From Rotaria sp. Silwood1 (taxonomy: Eukaryota > Rotifera > Eurotatoria > Philodinida > Philodinidae): a stretch of 64,000 nt of DNA. Both the position numbers and the translations under genes were made by a program. Position 1 is the stretch's first letter; each line of letters opens with the position of its first letter. Of this stretch, positions 21,637-31,276 are shown one piece after another. The notes beneath the pieces are model-generated. The model did no database searches and was not told the DNA's origin. It saw nothing but the letters and a program-made list of their open reading frames with translations. Location: assembly GCA_905250075.1 (NCBI GenBank), contig CAJNOP010000022.1, forward strand, positions 630,612-694,611, in the 5' to 3' direction.

Positions 21637-23690
21637 AAAGCGAAAGTTTTGCTTAAAATAGAAACTAGTATTGAACTTAATTGAACTTGTTGGCTTTGCA
21701 TGATAACGAATAATAGAATAAAAAAGAACCTCAAGCATTCAGTTTAATAAAACATCTTGTGTACTTTTTTCTTTCTTCTTGTTTTTATCTTTTTAAGAGG
21801 AATTCAAATATGATATTGGCAATAGACAGAATTTGAATCACGCAGATTAGTGTTTTATTCAGTGTGAGAACTGAGTGGATGACGCCTCTTCGAAGATCAG
21901 CTTGATCCCTCTGATAGAGAACATCTGGGTAAAACATTAACCCAAACTGATACCCGCCGTTTAGACTCACAAGAAAATTTCCGTAAAACTAGAAAAAAAT
22001 TGAGAGGATCTGCTCCCATAGGTCTTTGAAACTCAACTATGATTGTTTTACTCAATTTTCGACTCGGCTTTAGATTCATAAAGATTAAATCAAAAACAAG
22101 AATTTTGATGTAAAGCTTTTCCTATGGATTGATCGAATGGTTCATGGAAAATTCTTAAAGTTTCAGTTGAAAATAATGATCTTTTGTTAAGATATCGAAT
22201 TTCTAAAACCAAATGATCACTTATCTCAGGCATGACGTAAAAATTGAGTTGACTTGAAAATTTGATATTAACAAAAAAACCATTCATTTTGGATGAAACT
22301 TTTAGAATATTCTAACGATTATCAAATCAATCTATGGGTGAAATTTCACATTGAGATTTTGCATTCTGATTTTTGGGAAAATATCTAAAGTTGGATCGAC
22401 AATTCAATAAGATTATCGCAGCTCGACTCTAATGGCTCACTGGGACGAGCTCTAATACACATTCGTAAGTCTTACTAACACATCCTTGTACGTCCAATAT
22501 GGGCTCAAATGGTGCGCATCAATATAGGTGGCTGTCTCATCAAAAAGTTGTTAGTCGAAGTTTAACGTCTTGTTCTTAAAAATAATTGGATTTCTACAGG
22601 CTCTAATCCATTTTATTCAATGTACTATTGACAATTAGGATGGTAAACAAAAATCAAGTACTGGAACACATCACATCGATATGTCAAAATGTGTGAGTGG
22701 AGCATTTTATAGTGGTATTCAGGCAAGCCTATAAAAAATTCTTATCAAATGAATGCATAGATTCGTTGGAATTCGTGAAGATGAATTCTCTTCTCATGTA
22801 ATGCATACCTCCCTACATTTAATATTAGCCAGAAAGTAATTAAAGGTTTAACTCAGTACCTAAATCGTCCTCGGTGACTGAATTCATTGTATCATATTTG
22901 CCTTATCGGTATCGACAACTCAAACTCTTGAACACTGCGATAACAATGGCTGAAAGTTGTAACAATTTTCTTTTCTCTGAGCAATTTTGAAATGAAAAAG
23001 TAAGAAAATCACAACAGGAGACATAATGAACATTAACTAGAGAACAACATTCTTGAAAACTAATATATGATGTTGAAAATCTTTAAAAAAAAGTGGTATA
23101 TATTTTAATGTCTCAGTCGTATAGCTGGACCACTAAAATATTGGTCGAAGCTCATCCAATCTATTTACATTTCTAAACATGATAGTCTCACCAAAGAGCA
23201 ATCGTTAAACAATATATCTGACCAAATATTTGCCTTTCATCTATCATTACAACAAAAAAACGTACTATACTCATTGATAATAATTATCTTTCGAGAAATA
23301 GAATTTCATTATCTAACCTTTAACTCGATGCTAAACAAGAAAATGCATTTACTTCATCACTATCAAGTAACCGAACAATTTAAAAGATTGTAACCGATTG
23401 AAAATTTTAAATTCAATCTATTATTAATTGAACTTTGAATATGATCAACATTTTTCTCGTCTATTAGGTAATAGAACGATAATCTTACAAAGCAACTATT
23501 TATGAAAATAATTGGTAAAAACTGAAACCTTGAACATAACATTTAATATTTGAAAAAATTATTTTCTCTGTGTAATCATATATGTGATAAAATTAGTATT
23601 ATTAAAGACAATCACTTATTTAATATGAAAGCCTTGTGCTATTTTATTTGAGAAAGAAACAACAGACTTCAAGCGGAGAGACTTCAAATT
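21637..23690. other. gene-free stretch of 2 kb
   Basis: AT-rich. Open frames at 21785-22287 on the minus strand are short and unrecognisable. I see no gene or repeat. Confidence 0.4.
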
Positions 23691-23695
23691 TTCGA

Positions 23696-23737
23696 GAAAC
23701 TTCAAAAAATTTCATGAAACATCAAGACTGAAGTTTC
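23696..23737. promoter_or_regulatory. heat-shock-element-like dyads upstream of the amidohydrolase
   Basis: Three perfect GAA/TTC dyads lie within 42 bp: GAAACTTC (23696-23703), TTCATGAA (23711-23718) and GAAGTTTC (23730-23737). These match the alternating nGAAn units bound by HSF1. Further GACTTC motifs occur from 23665. The cluster is 207-248 bp before the amidohydrolase start. Function is inference. Confidence 0.3.
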
Positions 23738-23943
23738 TACTATCTTCTCGTTGATTTTATTGCCTTTGAATAATCATTAGCATGGATTATTTGCAATAAT
23801 AATAGTTAATGAAGAAAAAAAAATTGTTTAACAAACTAAAGATGCAATATTTGAATAATTTATTATCTTATTCAGATTTGAAGTGTTATGCTTATAAAAA
23901 ACTAAAGAAAAGGCAACATATTCTTTCATCAATAAAAAAACGT

Positions 23944-24876
23944 ATGGCTATTGAAATTGTTGATAGTCATCATCATCTTTGGTCATTGTCACCAACAAGT
24001 CCTGCGAAATATAAATGGCTTAGACCTGTTTCTGAAGGTGGTGCATCCTGGCATTTTGCTGGAGATATAGAACGTTTAAAACAAAATTATCTACTTGATG
24101 ATTATCTTCGTGATGCAACAAGTGCTTCATGTCATTTAATTAAATCTGTTCATGTTCAAGCTGAAGCTGACGATCCAATAGAAGAAGTGAAATTTCTTGA
24201 ACAAATTGCTAATGCAAATTCTGATGGATTCCCTCATGGTATTGTTGCACATGCAAATTTAGCATCATCAGAATTACCAAAATTACTTGAAACTTATACG
24301 CATGATTATCCACGTGTTAAAGGTATTCGTCAATTACTTAATTGGTCAACAAAAGACTCTCGTTTATCAATGACTGATCGAAGCGATTATTTAACTGATA
24401 AAACATGGCTTGAAGGTTTTCAATTACTTACATCATATTCGTTATCATTTGATCTTCAGGTATATCCATCACAGATGATTGATGCATCGAAAATAGCTCG
24501 ACAATATTCAAATGCAATACTTATTCTTGATCATTGTGGTTTACCTGTTGATGGTAAAAATGATTTTAATAGTTGGAAAGAAGGTATGACACATATGGCT
24601 GAACAATCAAATGTTATTTGTAAATTAAGTGGATTAGTTATGTTTAATCATGTATGGTCAAAAGAAATTTTCGCACCATATATTCTTGAATGTCTACGTT
24701 TATTTACACCGAAACGTTGTATGTTTGGATCGAACTTTCCAGTGGATAAATTACATATAACATATGAAGAACTTGTTAATGTTTACCGAGACATTGCAGA
24801 AAATGATGCTGGATTATCAAAAGATGAACTTGAATTAATATTTAAACACAATGCTATTAAAACTTATCGATTATAA
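23944..24876 (+). CDS. Amidohydrolase-2 family TIM-barrel hydrolase (fuconolactonase-like), intronless
   Basis: A single uninterrupted frame. I start it at the ATG 23944, because MAIEIVDSHHHLW places the first metal motif at the N-terminus as in the family. An in-frame extension to 23809 is Lys-rich and looks like leader sequence. Length is 310 residues. Motifs: VDSHHHLW (HxH metal ligands, residues 9 and 11), SVHVQAEADDPIEEVKFLE, VAHANL, VKGIRQLLNW, ILDHCGLP (His ligand) and RCMFGSNFPVDKL near residue 260. This order is that of COG3618 / amidohydrolase_2 enzymes, which hydrolyse sugar lactones and related esters. In the last motif the usual GSDWP is GSNFPVD, a variant I associate with a mostly bacterial branch. 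The absence of introns in an otherwise intron-dense window fits acquisition from bacteria or fungi, but is not proof. The substrate cannot be told. Confidence 0.85.
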   Translation: MAIEIVDSHHHLWSLSPTSPAKYKWLRPVSEGGASWHFAGDIERLKQNYLLDDYLRDATSASCHLIKSVHVQAEADDPIEEVKFLEQIANANSDGFPHGIVAHANLASSELPKLLETYTHDYPRVKGIRQLLNWSTKDSRLSMTDRSDYLTDKTWLEGFQLLTSYSLSFDLQVYPSQMIDASKIARQYSNAILILDHCGLPVDGKNDFNSWKEGMTHMAEQSNVICKLSGLVMFNHVWSKEIFAPYILECLRLFTPKRCMFGSNFPVDKLHITYEELVNVYRDIAENDAGLSKDELELIFKHNAIKTYRL

Positions 24877-25967
24877 GTATATTGATGAAAAGTTTTTTTT
24901 TACGATTGGTTTTGCTATTCAATTTATTTTACTACATAGTTTGTATCTGTTTACATTTCTACTTTTTTTTTAAAAATTCCATAATGTTTTTGATTCATCA
25001 TAATTTTTTTCTGTTTAATAACTATCATATAGATCTTGATCTCACAGTTTTATCCTAAAACAAAAGCAAAAAGTTTCGTCTCCTATTCAAGATAAGATGA
25101 AACATACATAAATTGAATTATTTCGTTTCTGGTTTTCCTTGTCAGATGATGTCTATCGACTTATAGATTGCGCCCAAAAGTGCTGTCGTATATCTTAACT
25201 ATTTGGTTTAAATTTATCAATAGATTTTCTGTTTAAATGGCCGATACACATATATACCAAGTATCTTTCTATACTGCTGAATTTCAGAAGCACTCTTCAG
25301 AGCTATCATCTCTAAGAGAAATAAAAAACTTTACTCTTTTTCCATAGATGGAACTGGTCTACTTTTTTTCCAGCCAGACCGGCCGGTATACCAGTCTGAT
25401 TAGTTCAAACCGGTTTACCGGCGAAAACCAGTCAGACCGATCTACCGACCAAAATCAGCCTATCGGTACTAAACAGGATGCTGATGATACGTCAATTTAT
25501 CGGAGAAAATCCGACCTAACGACAAAATATCGATCTACAGACAACAGGTTGATGCTTAACATGAAACCTTGTTTTATAGCGAACTCTCTTGCGGGCTACC
25601 TTCGTACCTTCACCCATACTGACATAACGTTTCACCGTTGATAACAATAGTCTCATTGAGGGGCATTCTATAGACTGTTTGTTAAATCAACTCCTGTGTG
25701 ATCAGTGGGACTAGCCTTGGTGCCAGTTTTTTTTTTCGTGTGAATACCATCATAGAACAGGAGAGTGACAAATAAAGACCGACGGGTTGCTGGTACCGAC
25801 TCAATCTCTGCCTTTTTCTATATGCATAAAGATATTGTGCAACAATGTATTTTTAATTATTTTATTTTCTTGAATGTTAGTTACACAGTCATCTTCTGTT
25901 TTGGTTAAGCAACACAGCTATCGTACTTGGAGTCAAAATGATCTGTCCGTCACTTAAAATGTACCAT
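24877..25967. other. intergenic; palindromic GC-richer patch
   Basis: No gene recognised. 25375-25480 is GC-richer with repeated ACCGG/CCGGT words (ACCGGCCGGTATACCAG, AACCGGTTTACCGGCG), and GGTGCCAG (25718-25725) faces CTGGTACC (about 25789-25796) in inverted orientation. It may be a decayed element. The 97-codon frame at 25348-25641 reads through it and resembles nothing known. Confidence 0.35.
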
Positions 25968-26105
25968 GTGGGTGTGGGTGTCATATTCTATTCACTTATA
26001 TCCATACTCACACCCGCCTGCATCCACATACACACGTACACTCACCCCGCACCCACATCCACAGGCACACCCCACATTTACACTCATACCCACACTGCAT
26101 ACCCT
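25968..26105. repeat. TGTGGG-like arm plus long CA-rich arm
   Basis: ATGTGGGTGTGGGTGTC (25968-25984), with two TGTGGG units, is followed by a pyrimidine spacer and then about 100 bp of C/A-rich DNA built of CACACCC, CATCCACA, CACTCACCCCG, CACCCACATCCACA and CATACCCACA (26003-26103). This is the largest of the hairpin-type blocks in the window. Confidence 0.75.
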
Positions 26106-26487
26106 TGATGTTGCATATCTTTATTGAAAAATAAATTTGTTGTTTAGCCAGAAAAAAAACACATGAAGAACTTATGTACCAATCGGATATATCGAAGAGT
26201 GTAAAAATACATCTGGTTCTTATAGTACAAGAGTAAAACTGCATTTTTGAAATATTTGAATGTTGAATGATCGTAATCCCGTAGAGATTAGGCAGAAGCT
26301 TTATTTAAATATAGTTTCACGAGTTTTGTTCTGTGGGATTCTCGCGTGGACTTAGAATATCTTTCAAGATATTAGGAGCATGCAATCCATTGTGCTGAAG
26401 GATACCAGAATGGAGTTGAAAAACGCGCAGAATAAAATCGAGCTCTAAATCCGTAAGTCGACACATTTTCATATGTCACTCCATAAA

Positions 26488-26537
26488 GTTGGGTGTGGGT
26501 GGATGAGGGTGATTGTCTTTCCTTCACCCTCACCGTC
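26488..26537. repeat. GGGTGTGGGTG hairpin block
   Basis: GTTGGGTGTGGGTGGATG then GAGGGTGATTGTCTTTCCTT then CACCCTCACCG. GAGGGTG pairs with CACCCTC around a pyrimidine-rich loop. Confidence 0.7.
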
Positions 26538-26867
26538 AGCAAAATACCATATCTCTTGGACAAGCGGAATGAATCGACGTAATCTTTATAGAAATATATA
26601 TCATACAAAATTTTATCGAAACAATTTCATTAGAAAGTAGAACTATGGAAATAATATGCCTAATATTCTTAGAAAAGCTTCAGCTCACCGTCATGAATAA
26701 AAGTATAGCATACATCCACTTCTATTTCATTTTAATTTCTTTTTATAAAAAATATCATTGAGTTTGCTCACTTCAATCATACACTTTCAATGATTGTTAT
26801 TCATATATGGGAAACAAAAGTCGAAAGTAAGACGGAGGGTGTGCCAAGCTATCATAATGCAAGGGAA

Positions 26868-27230
26868 AGAGTGGGTGATAATGAGTGAGAAATATTATAC
26901 TGTCATCCACACGCACATACATTCTTACTCGCATATACTTTCAAAGATAAAAAGGTAAGAACGAAATGCTCACGTGTAATCTTGTAAGCAGAGGAGAAAA
27001 GGACTATCTTTTCGAATAAATAAAAAAGTGAAAACACAGTGAGAAGATGTGATATATGTTTAAATAACCGAATGACGAGTAGTAAGATCGCAAGAGAAGG
27101 GAGACAAAACAAATGATAGTAATGAACACTGTAGAAAAAAGCCAACAATAGAACATGCTCAAGATTTATGCTCATGGGTATAAGTAAATGTCTGTGCATT
27201 ATGTTCATCTCATATCCACACTCACCATAT
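26868..27230. repeat. weaker GT/CA blocks upstream of the lectin gene
   Basis: GAGTGGGTGATAATGAGTGAG (26869-26889) faces CATCCACACGCACATAC (26905-26921), and a further CA arm (ATATCCACACTCACC) is at 27213-27227. These are less regular than the neighbouring blocks. The 101-codon minus-strand frame over this interval is not credible as a gene. Confidence 0.45.
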
Positions 27231-27374
27231 TAGCCTTTTGTTAGTCTTATCGAGAGCTCTCTATGGACAGAATATCAGCTCAAACGACAGATGTCATCAA
27301 GGGTACTTTCCTCGTAAGTAGAAAAGAACAAAACCTGTATTAGCATAACTGATCTCATTCACTCCTCAATTGCC

Positions 27375-27381
27375 TATATAA
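27375..27381 (+). promoter_or_regulatory. TATA box of the lectin gene
   Basis: TATATAA, 75 nt before the lectin ATG and about 30 nt before a plausible initiator region, in an AT-moderate context. Confidence 0.5.
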
Positions 27382-27456
27382 CTCTTCGTCATTCGGTTTC
27401 GTGTTTGAAAATAAACTGTTTTCCGCTGAATAATTCTTTTACTATAGTGCATCAAC

Positions 27457-27903
27457 ATGTGGAGATTCTTCACTTTTCTTCTTCTCTGCCTGTTCTGTAA
27501 TGGTCTTGGCGCATCTTCAAAAGTCAACGTTCGACTCTGCAGAAGATATCATTCACCAACAGCTCAACAGTGGCAGTACAATCGAGACGATCACACTATT
27601 CGTCCTCTTCACAGCCCGCTATGTGTCACCACTCATAAGAACCAGTCTTCAGCAGTCTCTATCTCACCATGTGTACCTGGTCTGAATTTCTACCAAGTGT
27701 GGTCCCTAAACCCTCAAAATGGAGAACTCATTGCTCTTAACGGGAAGTGTCTCGGTGTACACTACAGAAAGTTGCTAAAATCCTCAGTTGAAATAACACC
27801 GTGCACTGGTGGAGATAACCAGCACTGGATTTGGAAGAATATCACAGGTGGAACTATACAGAGTAAATGGCCGTGGAAAAACTGTTTGACTGTGATCAAC
27901 TAG
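27457..27903 (+). CDS. Small secreted ricin-type (beta-trefoil) lectin
   Basis: A single exon of 148 residues. The signal peptide is MWRFFTFLLLCLFCNGLGAS. Three QxW motifs appear at regular distance (QQWQYN, QVWSLN, QHWIWK), the hallmark of the ricin B / CBM13 beta-trefoil, each with a preceding Cys-containing LC or C-L-G-V segment (PLCVTT, GKCLGVHY). This is one complete trefoil domain with no enzyme domain attached, so it should bind galactose-type sugars outside the cell. A TATA box (27375) and a poly-A signal AATAAA (27949-27954) frame a compact transcription unit. The chain ends soon after the third motif (NCLTVIN), typical of a minimal single-domain lectin. The role in feeding or defence is inference. 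Ricin B domains also occur in toxins, but nothing toxic is attached here. Confidence 0.85.
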   Translation: MWRFFTFLLLCLFCNGLGASSKVNVRLCRRYHSPTAQQWQYNRDDHTIRPLHSPLCVTTHKNQSSAVSISPCVPGLNFYQVWSLNPQNGELIALNGKCLGVHYRKLLKSSVEITPCTGGDNQHWIWKNITGGTIQSKWPWKNCLTVIN

Positions 27904-27948
27904 CGCGCAATTTTATATGTCATTGCTGCATATTTTTCCTAACTTTTC

Positions 27949-27954
27949 AATAAA
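27949..27954 (+). terminator. poly-A signal of the lectin gene
   Basis: AATAAA 46 nt after the lectin stop codon. Confidence 0.6.
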
Positions 27955-28049
27955 ATGTCGATCATATTTAAAGTTCTATTCATTTTTTTGATCTGTTGTT
28001 CGCTTTTCACTACATTCTTTCAGCACTCGCTTCGAAGTTCATGAGGCAG

Positions 28050-28903
28050 ACGTTTCATTGAAAAGGTTTCACAAAAGAAAAGGAAACTTCTTCCGACTTC
28101 CCTATATCAACTAATCAAGATTCAAGATCCAGTTCAACGAATATTCTGTCAAGTTCTGCTCTGGATATTGAAAGAACAAGATAAAAGTGATCTTAACGAA
28201 GAAAAAACAGAAGTTTGTAATAATACAGCTGACGATCTGTAAAATATGAAAGCAGATATCGAAGAGTGTTTTGATCCAAGTTTGGCTAAAACGAATGGTA
28301 AGTAGAGTTACCTTAAACAGTTTGAAAATGTGTAGGTAGGTGTTCTTACTTTACACCGAGACCCACACTATCTTGTGCTTCCCAATTGATTCGATTAAAT
28401 TGAACAACTACTAATCTATATTGGCCAAGACGTGCCTCATATCTCATATACTGAACTCCCAACGGAAAGTACAGCTGATGTTCACTAACTAGGTTGTGGA
28501 TGTGGGTGTGCGTGGTTGACGAAAAATAAGCCACACCCACACCACAGTTCTAGAATTATTGAAACAGTTGCATACTTACGTCATAAAATAGGCAGAACTG
28601 TTGGCCACGGGCAAGGAAAATCTTTTCCGTGTTTCTCCTTTTCGGCACGTAGAGCCCATCCTGCTTAAAGAGGAGGGACATTACTTGGAAAGCTCGTGTC
28701 CTCATATGGTTTGTGAGTGTTAATCGGAAAACCGCACTCATCTAAACAATATTTTCCTTTATCAATAGGGAAAAGAAACGGATGTCGAACGCGAGGTTAT
28801 TCGACAAATATTTGTTCTTCTTCTCCAAGCTTGTTTGGTTACATATATACGCAATCATACACATGATCAGATAGTTGAATTCAATTTGAAAGGAAGATGA
28901 ATG
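28050..28903 (+). other. possible relic of a coding gene, interrupted
   Basis: Fragments with gene-like codon use occur on the plus strand. 28180-28301 encodes an acidic stretch (DKSDLNEEKTEVC, a stop, then MKADIEECFDPSLAKTNG) ending at a good GTAAGT donor (28301). After about 465 nt, an acceptor CAATAG at 28763-28768 opens a frame starting GKETDVEREVIRQ. The phases do not agree across this intron and there are stops in the first part, so an intact gene is not supported. A GT/CA hairpin block sits inside the interval. No family recognised. Confidence 0.2.
28494..28549. repeat. GGTGTGGG / CCCACACC hairpin block
   Basis: TTGTGGATGTGGGTGTGCGTGG (28494-28515), then GTTGACGAAAAATAAG, then CCACACCCACACCACA (28532-28547). 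The arms pair over at least 9 bp (GTGGGTGTG with CACACCCAC). Confidence 0.75.
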
Positions 28904-30715
28904 TGTGAAGTATCATTTTGGCAACTAGAATGTATTTTTACATGCCATAGAGAACAGTCTTATATCTGATTATTGACCTTATATTCATACAAGAAAAAAG
29001 TGTTGATTCATTAGTTTATATAAACCATATATTCATTGAAATATGTTGTACCTATGTGAAAAATACTTTGGATACTTCACAATCTACTCAAACTTCTATT
29101 TCTCATCAGAAAAAAATCTTCATAATAATTTTTCCTCATAAATACTGTACAGTTCGTCAATTTTGTAAGCCTTTTTCGACTCAAAACCAAACTTTTTTTA
29201 TCACTTTGTAAAGGAGAAAATGTTGTACAACATCTGTGAAATGCAGTCTGGGGACTCATAGATTGATTGAATGGCAGCTGACATACTGTAATACACCACA
29301 GAAAATTGACCCACTTTTCCATCGAAAAATGACTAGTCATGAACGGTATTTCATAAATAACCATGAATCAGTCTGCACAAATATCATATGTAAATAAGTG
29401 ATTTTGTTCAGCTTTCGATGAACTATCTTTTGGTATATTACATAAAAAATTTCCTTAATTTGTTGTCATCTAAAAACACCTTAACTTTATACGAACGTTT
29501 TTTGACTATATTTTGCAAATAGTCTCATCAGTGCTCGACTCTAAAATTGAGCTAACTTTTCACTCTCTCATCCAAATGCGCTAAAAATTTGGATTTAGAG
29601 GTTCAGATGATGCTGAACAGGATGATAACATCGAATCAAGAATTTAATTTTATCAAGTGCTTTGATTTCTTGATGGCTTGATAAGTGCTCTCTTAAATTT
29701 CAAAAGTCGCGTGTAATTAACAGCGTAAAAATAGAGTTCATTATTCATATGAACATTTTCGTAAAGAAGAACAATTCAATTTTATTCCCGTAATCTCAAC
29801 ATAGACTGATATATCACACGTTATCTGTTAGATGTGCAATTATATTTTCTGCTTGACGAAGTTTATTCTCTAATCGTCATGCAAATAATAGAATAAAAAT
29901 TTAAATGGAAGACTTTATTAGTGTATGTCTAGTTTGTTATTGAATTCTGAATAGGTCAAGTTGATTATCATTAATTCTATGTGTATCGAGGTGTAATGCT
30001 AGTTAGGAAGAAACAACTCAAGTACTTAAACAATATTTTAAAGAGAATAACGTAAGTATAAGAAGAACATATTAAACTTATTACGAATACTGAGAAACGT
30101 GTTATTTCCTTCATCAATTTATATCAAACCATAACTTCATGGTTGTCTTTTGTAAATTGTTTTTTTGACTTTTGGAAAACAACAAATTTGAGAATGACAA
30201 TGCTGAAGTTTAGTTCATATACCATTATCGAAAATTTGATTTCCTTTTCTAGATATTTAATGCATAATTCAATAATTTGATCTATTTGATGATTCTCAAT
30301 GTATACATCAATGATAACTTAGAGCACGATAGCCAAATATAAAATATATCGAGATTTCATAAAAGAACAGATCAAATACAAAAGATAGCCTTTGAATTAA
30401 CTCATTGACTATTCAGTTGATCATTTTTCTTAAGAAAAATATTTTTCAAGCAAAATTAAATATGAACATAATGAAATGAATTCTGAGTGCATTAAGAAAC
30501 TGTAAAAACTAATTCGACAACAAACAAGTTTTCCTCACTTTCGATATGTTGATATTAATAAGAAAAAAAAAACAAAATTGTTATCTTTTTTTCTTTTTTC
30601 AAATCTTATTTATTCTTTTTCACTCAAAACAATTGTTAATGATGATAATAATAACAATAATAATTTTCTTAAATCGACCGATATAAATTATTTCAATCGA
30701 CCATCGCAAAGTTGT
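28904..30715. other. gene-free stretch
   Basis: AT-rich with short random frames. No gene or repeat recognised. The end nearest 30716 is the 3' flank of the ribosomal protein gene. Confidence 0.4.
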
Positions 30716-31276
30716 TTATATGCGTGAAGGATAAAGCATCTATAAAGGGAAAAAGACACAAAAACTAGTTCAATACAATAGTAAAATTAGATCGAATCTT
30801 TACCACTCGAATTCGTCGTCCAAGAGCTTTTGGTGGTAAATTACGACGAAATTTAGCACGTACAGCACCGCTTTTACCATGGGCTCGTGTTACCTTACCC
30901 CAAAGAATACGAACACGATTTAAACGTTTTTGACCGGGTACTAAAGTTTTACTGGAAGAAAAAAACACAATGTATAATTTTAAATGACAAAATTATTAAA
31001 TTTACTTTTTAGCCTTGTATACGTAGGCACAACGTTTACCCAAATAAAAGTTTGTCTCACGTCGCGTATTGACGCCATCGAGTTTAAGTAAAGCAGTATG
31101 TTCATGTTGATTACGTTTACCACGGCGAAAACCAGTGAATACTGCTTTTACATAGAGACTAGTAACAAAAGAAAAAAAAACAGATTAAACATTGCAAATT
31201 ATCTTTTGACTATATCATACCGGCCTTTTTTAATGTAAGCACCTTGTGATTTTTCAACTTTCTTTGATGATGTCAT
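30716..31276 (-). CDS. RPL35A: 60S ribosomal protein L35a (eL33)
   Basis: Four exons on the minus strand: 31221-31276, 31006-31158, 30804-30951 and 30716-30739, with introns of 54-64 nt. The sum is 381 nt, 126 residues, against 110 in human. The extra part is N-terminal and linker. The start ATG is at 31276. Highly conserved blocks are [54 protein letters not shown] and the terminal MLYPSRI, which is encoded alone on the 24-nt last exon. That tiny exon is easy to miss: the frame otherwise reads through the intron and ends at a false stop near 30767. The protein is a structural component of the large cytosolic ribosomal subunit. No lesion. The first exon is probably preceded by a non-coding one. 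Confidence 0.97.
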
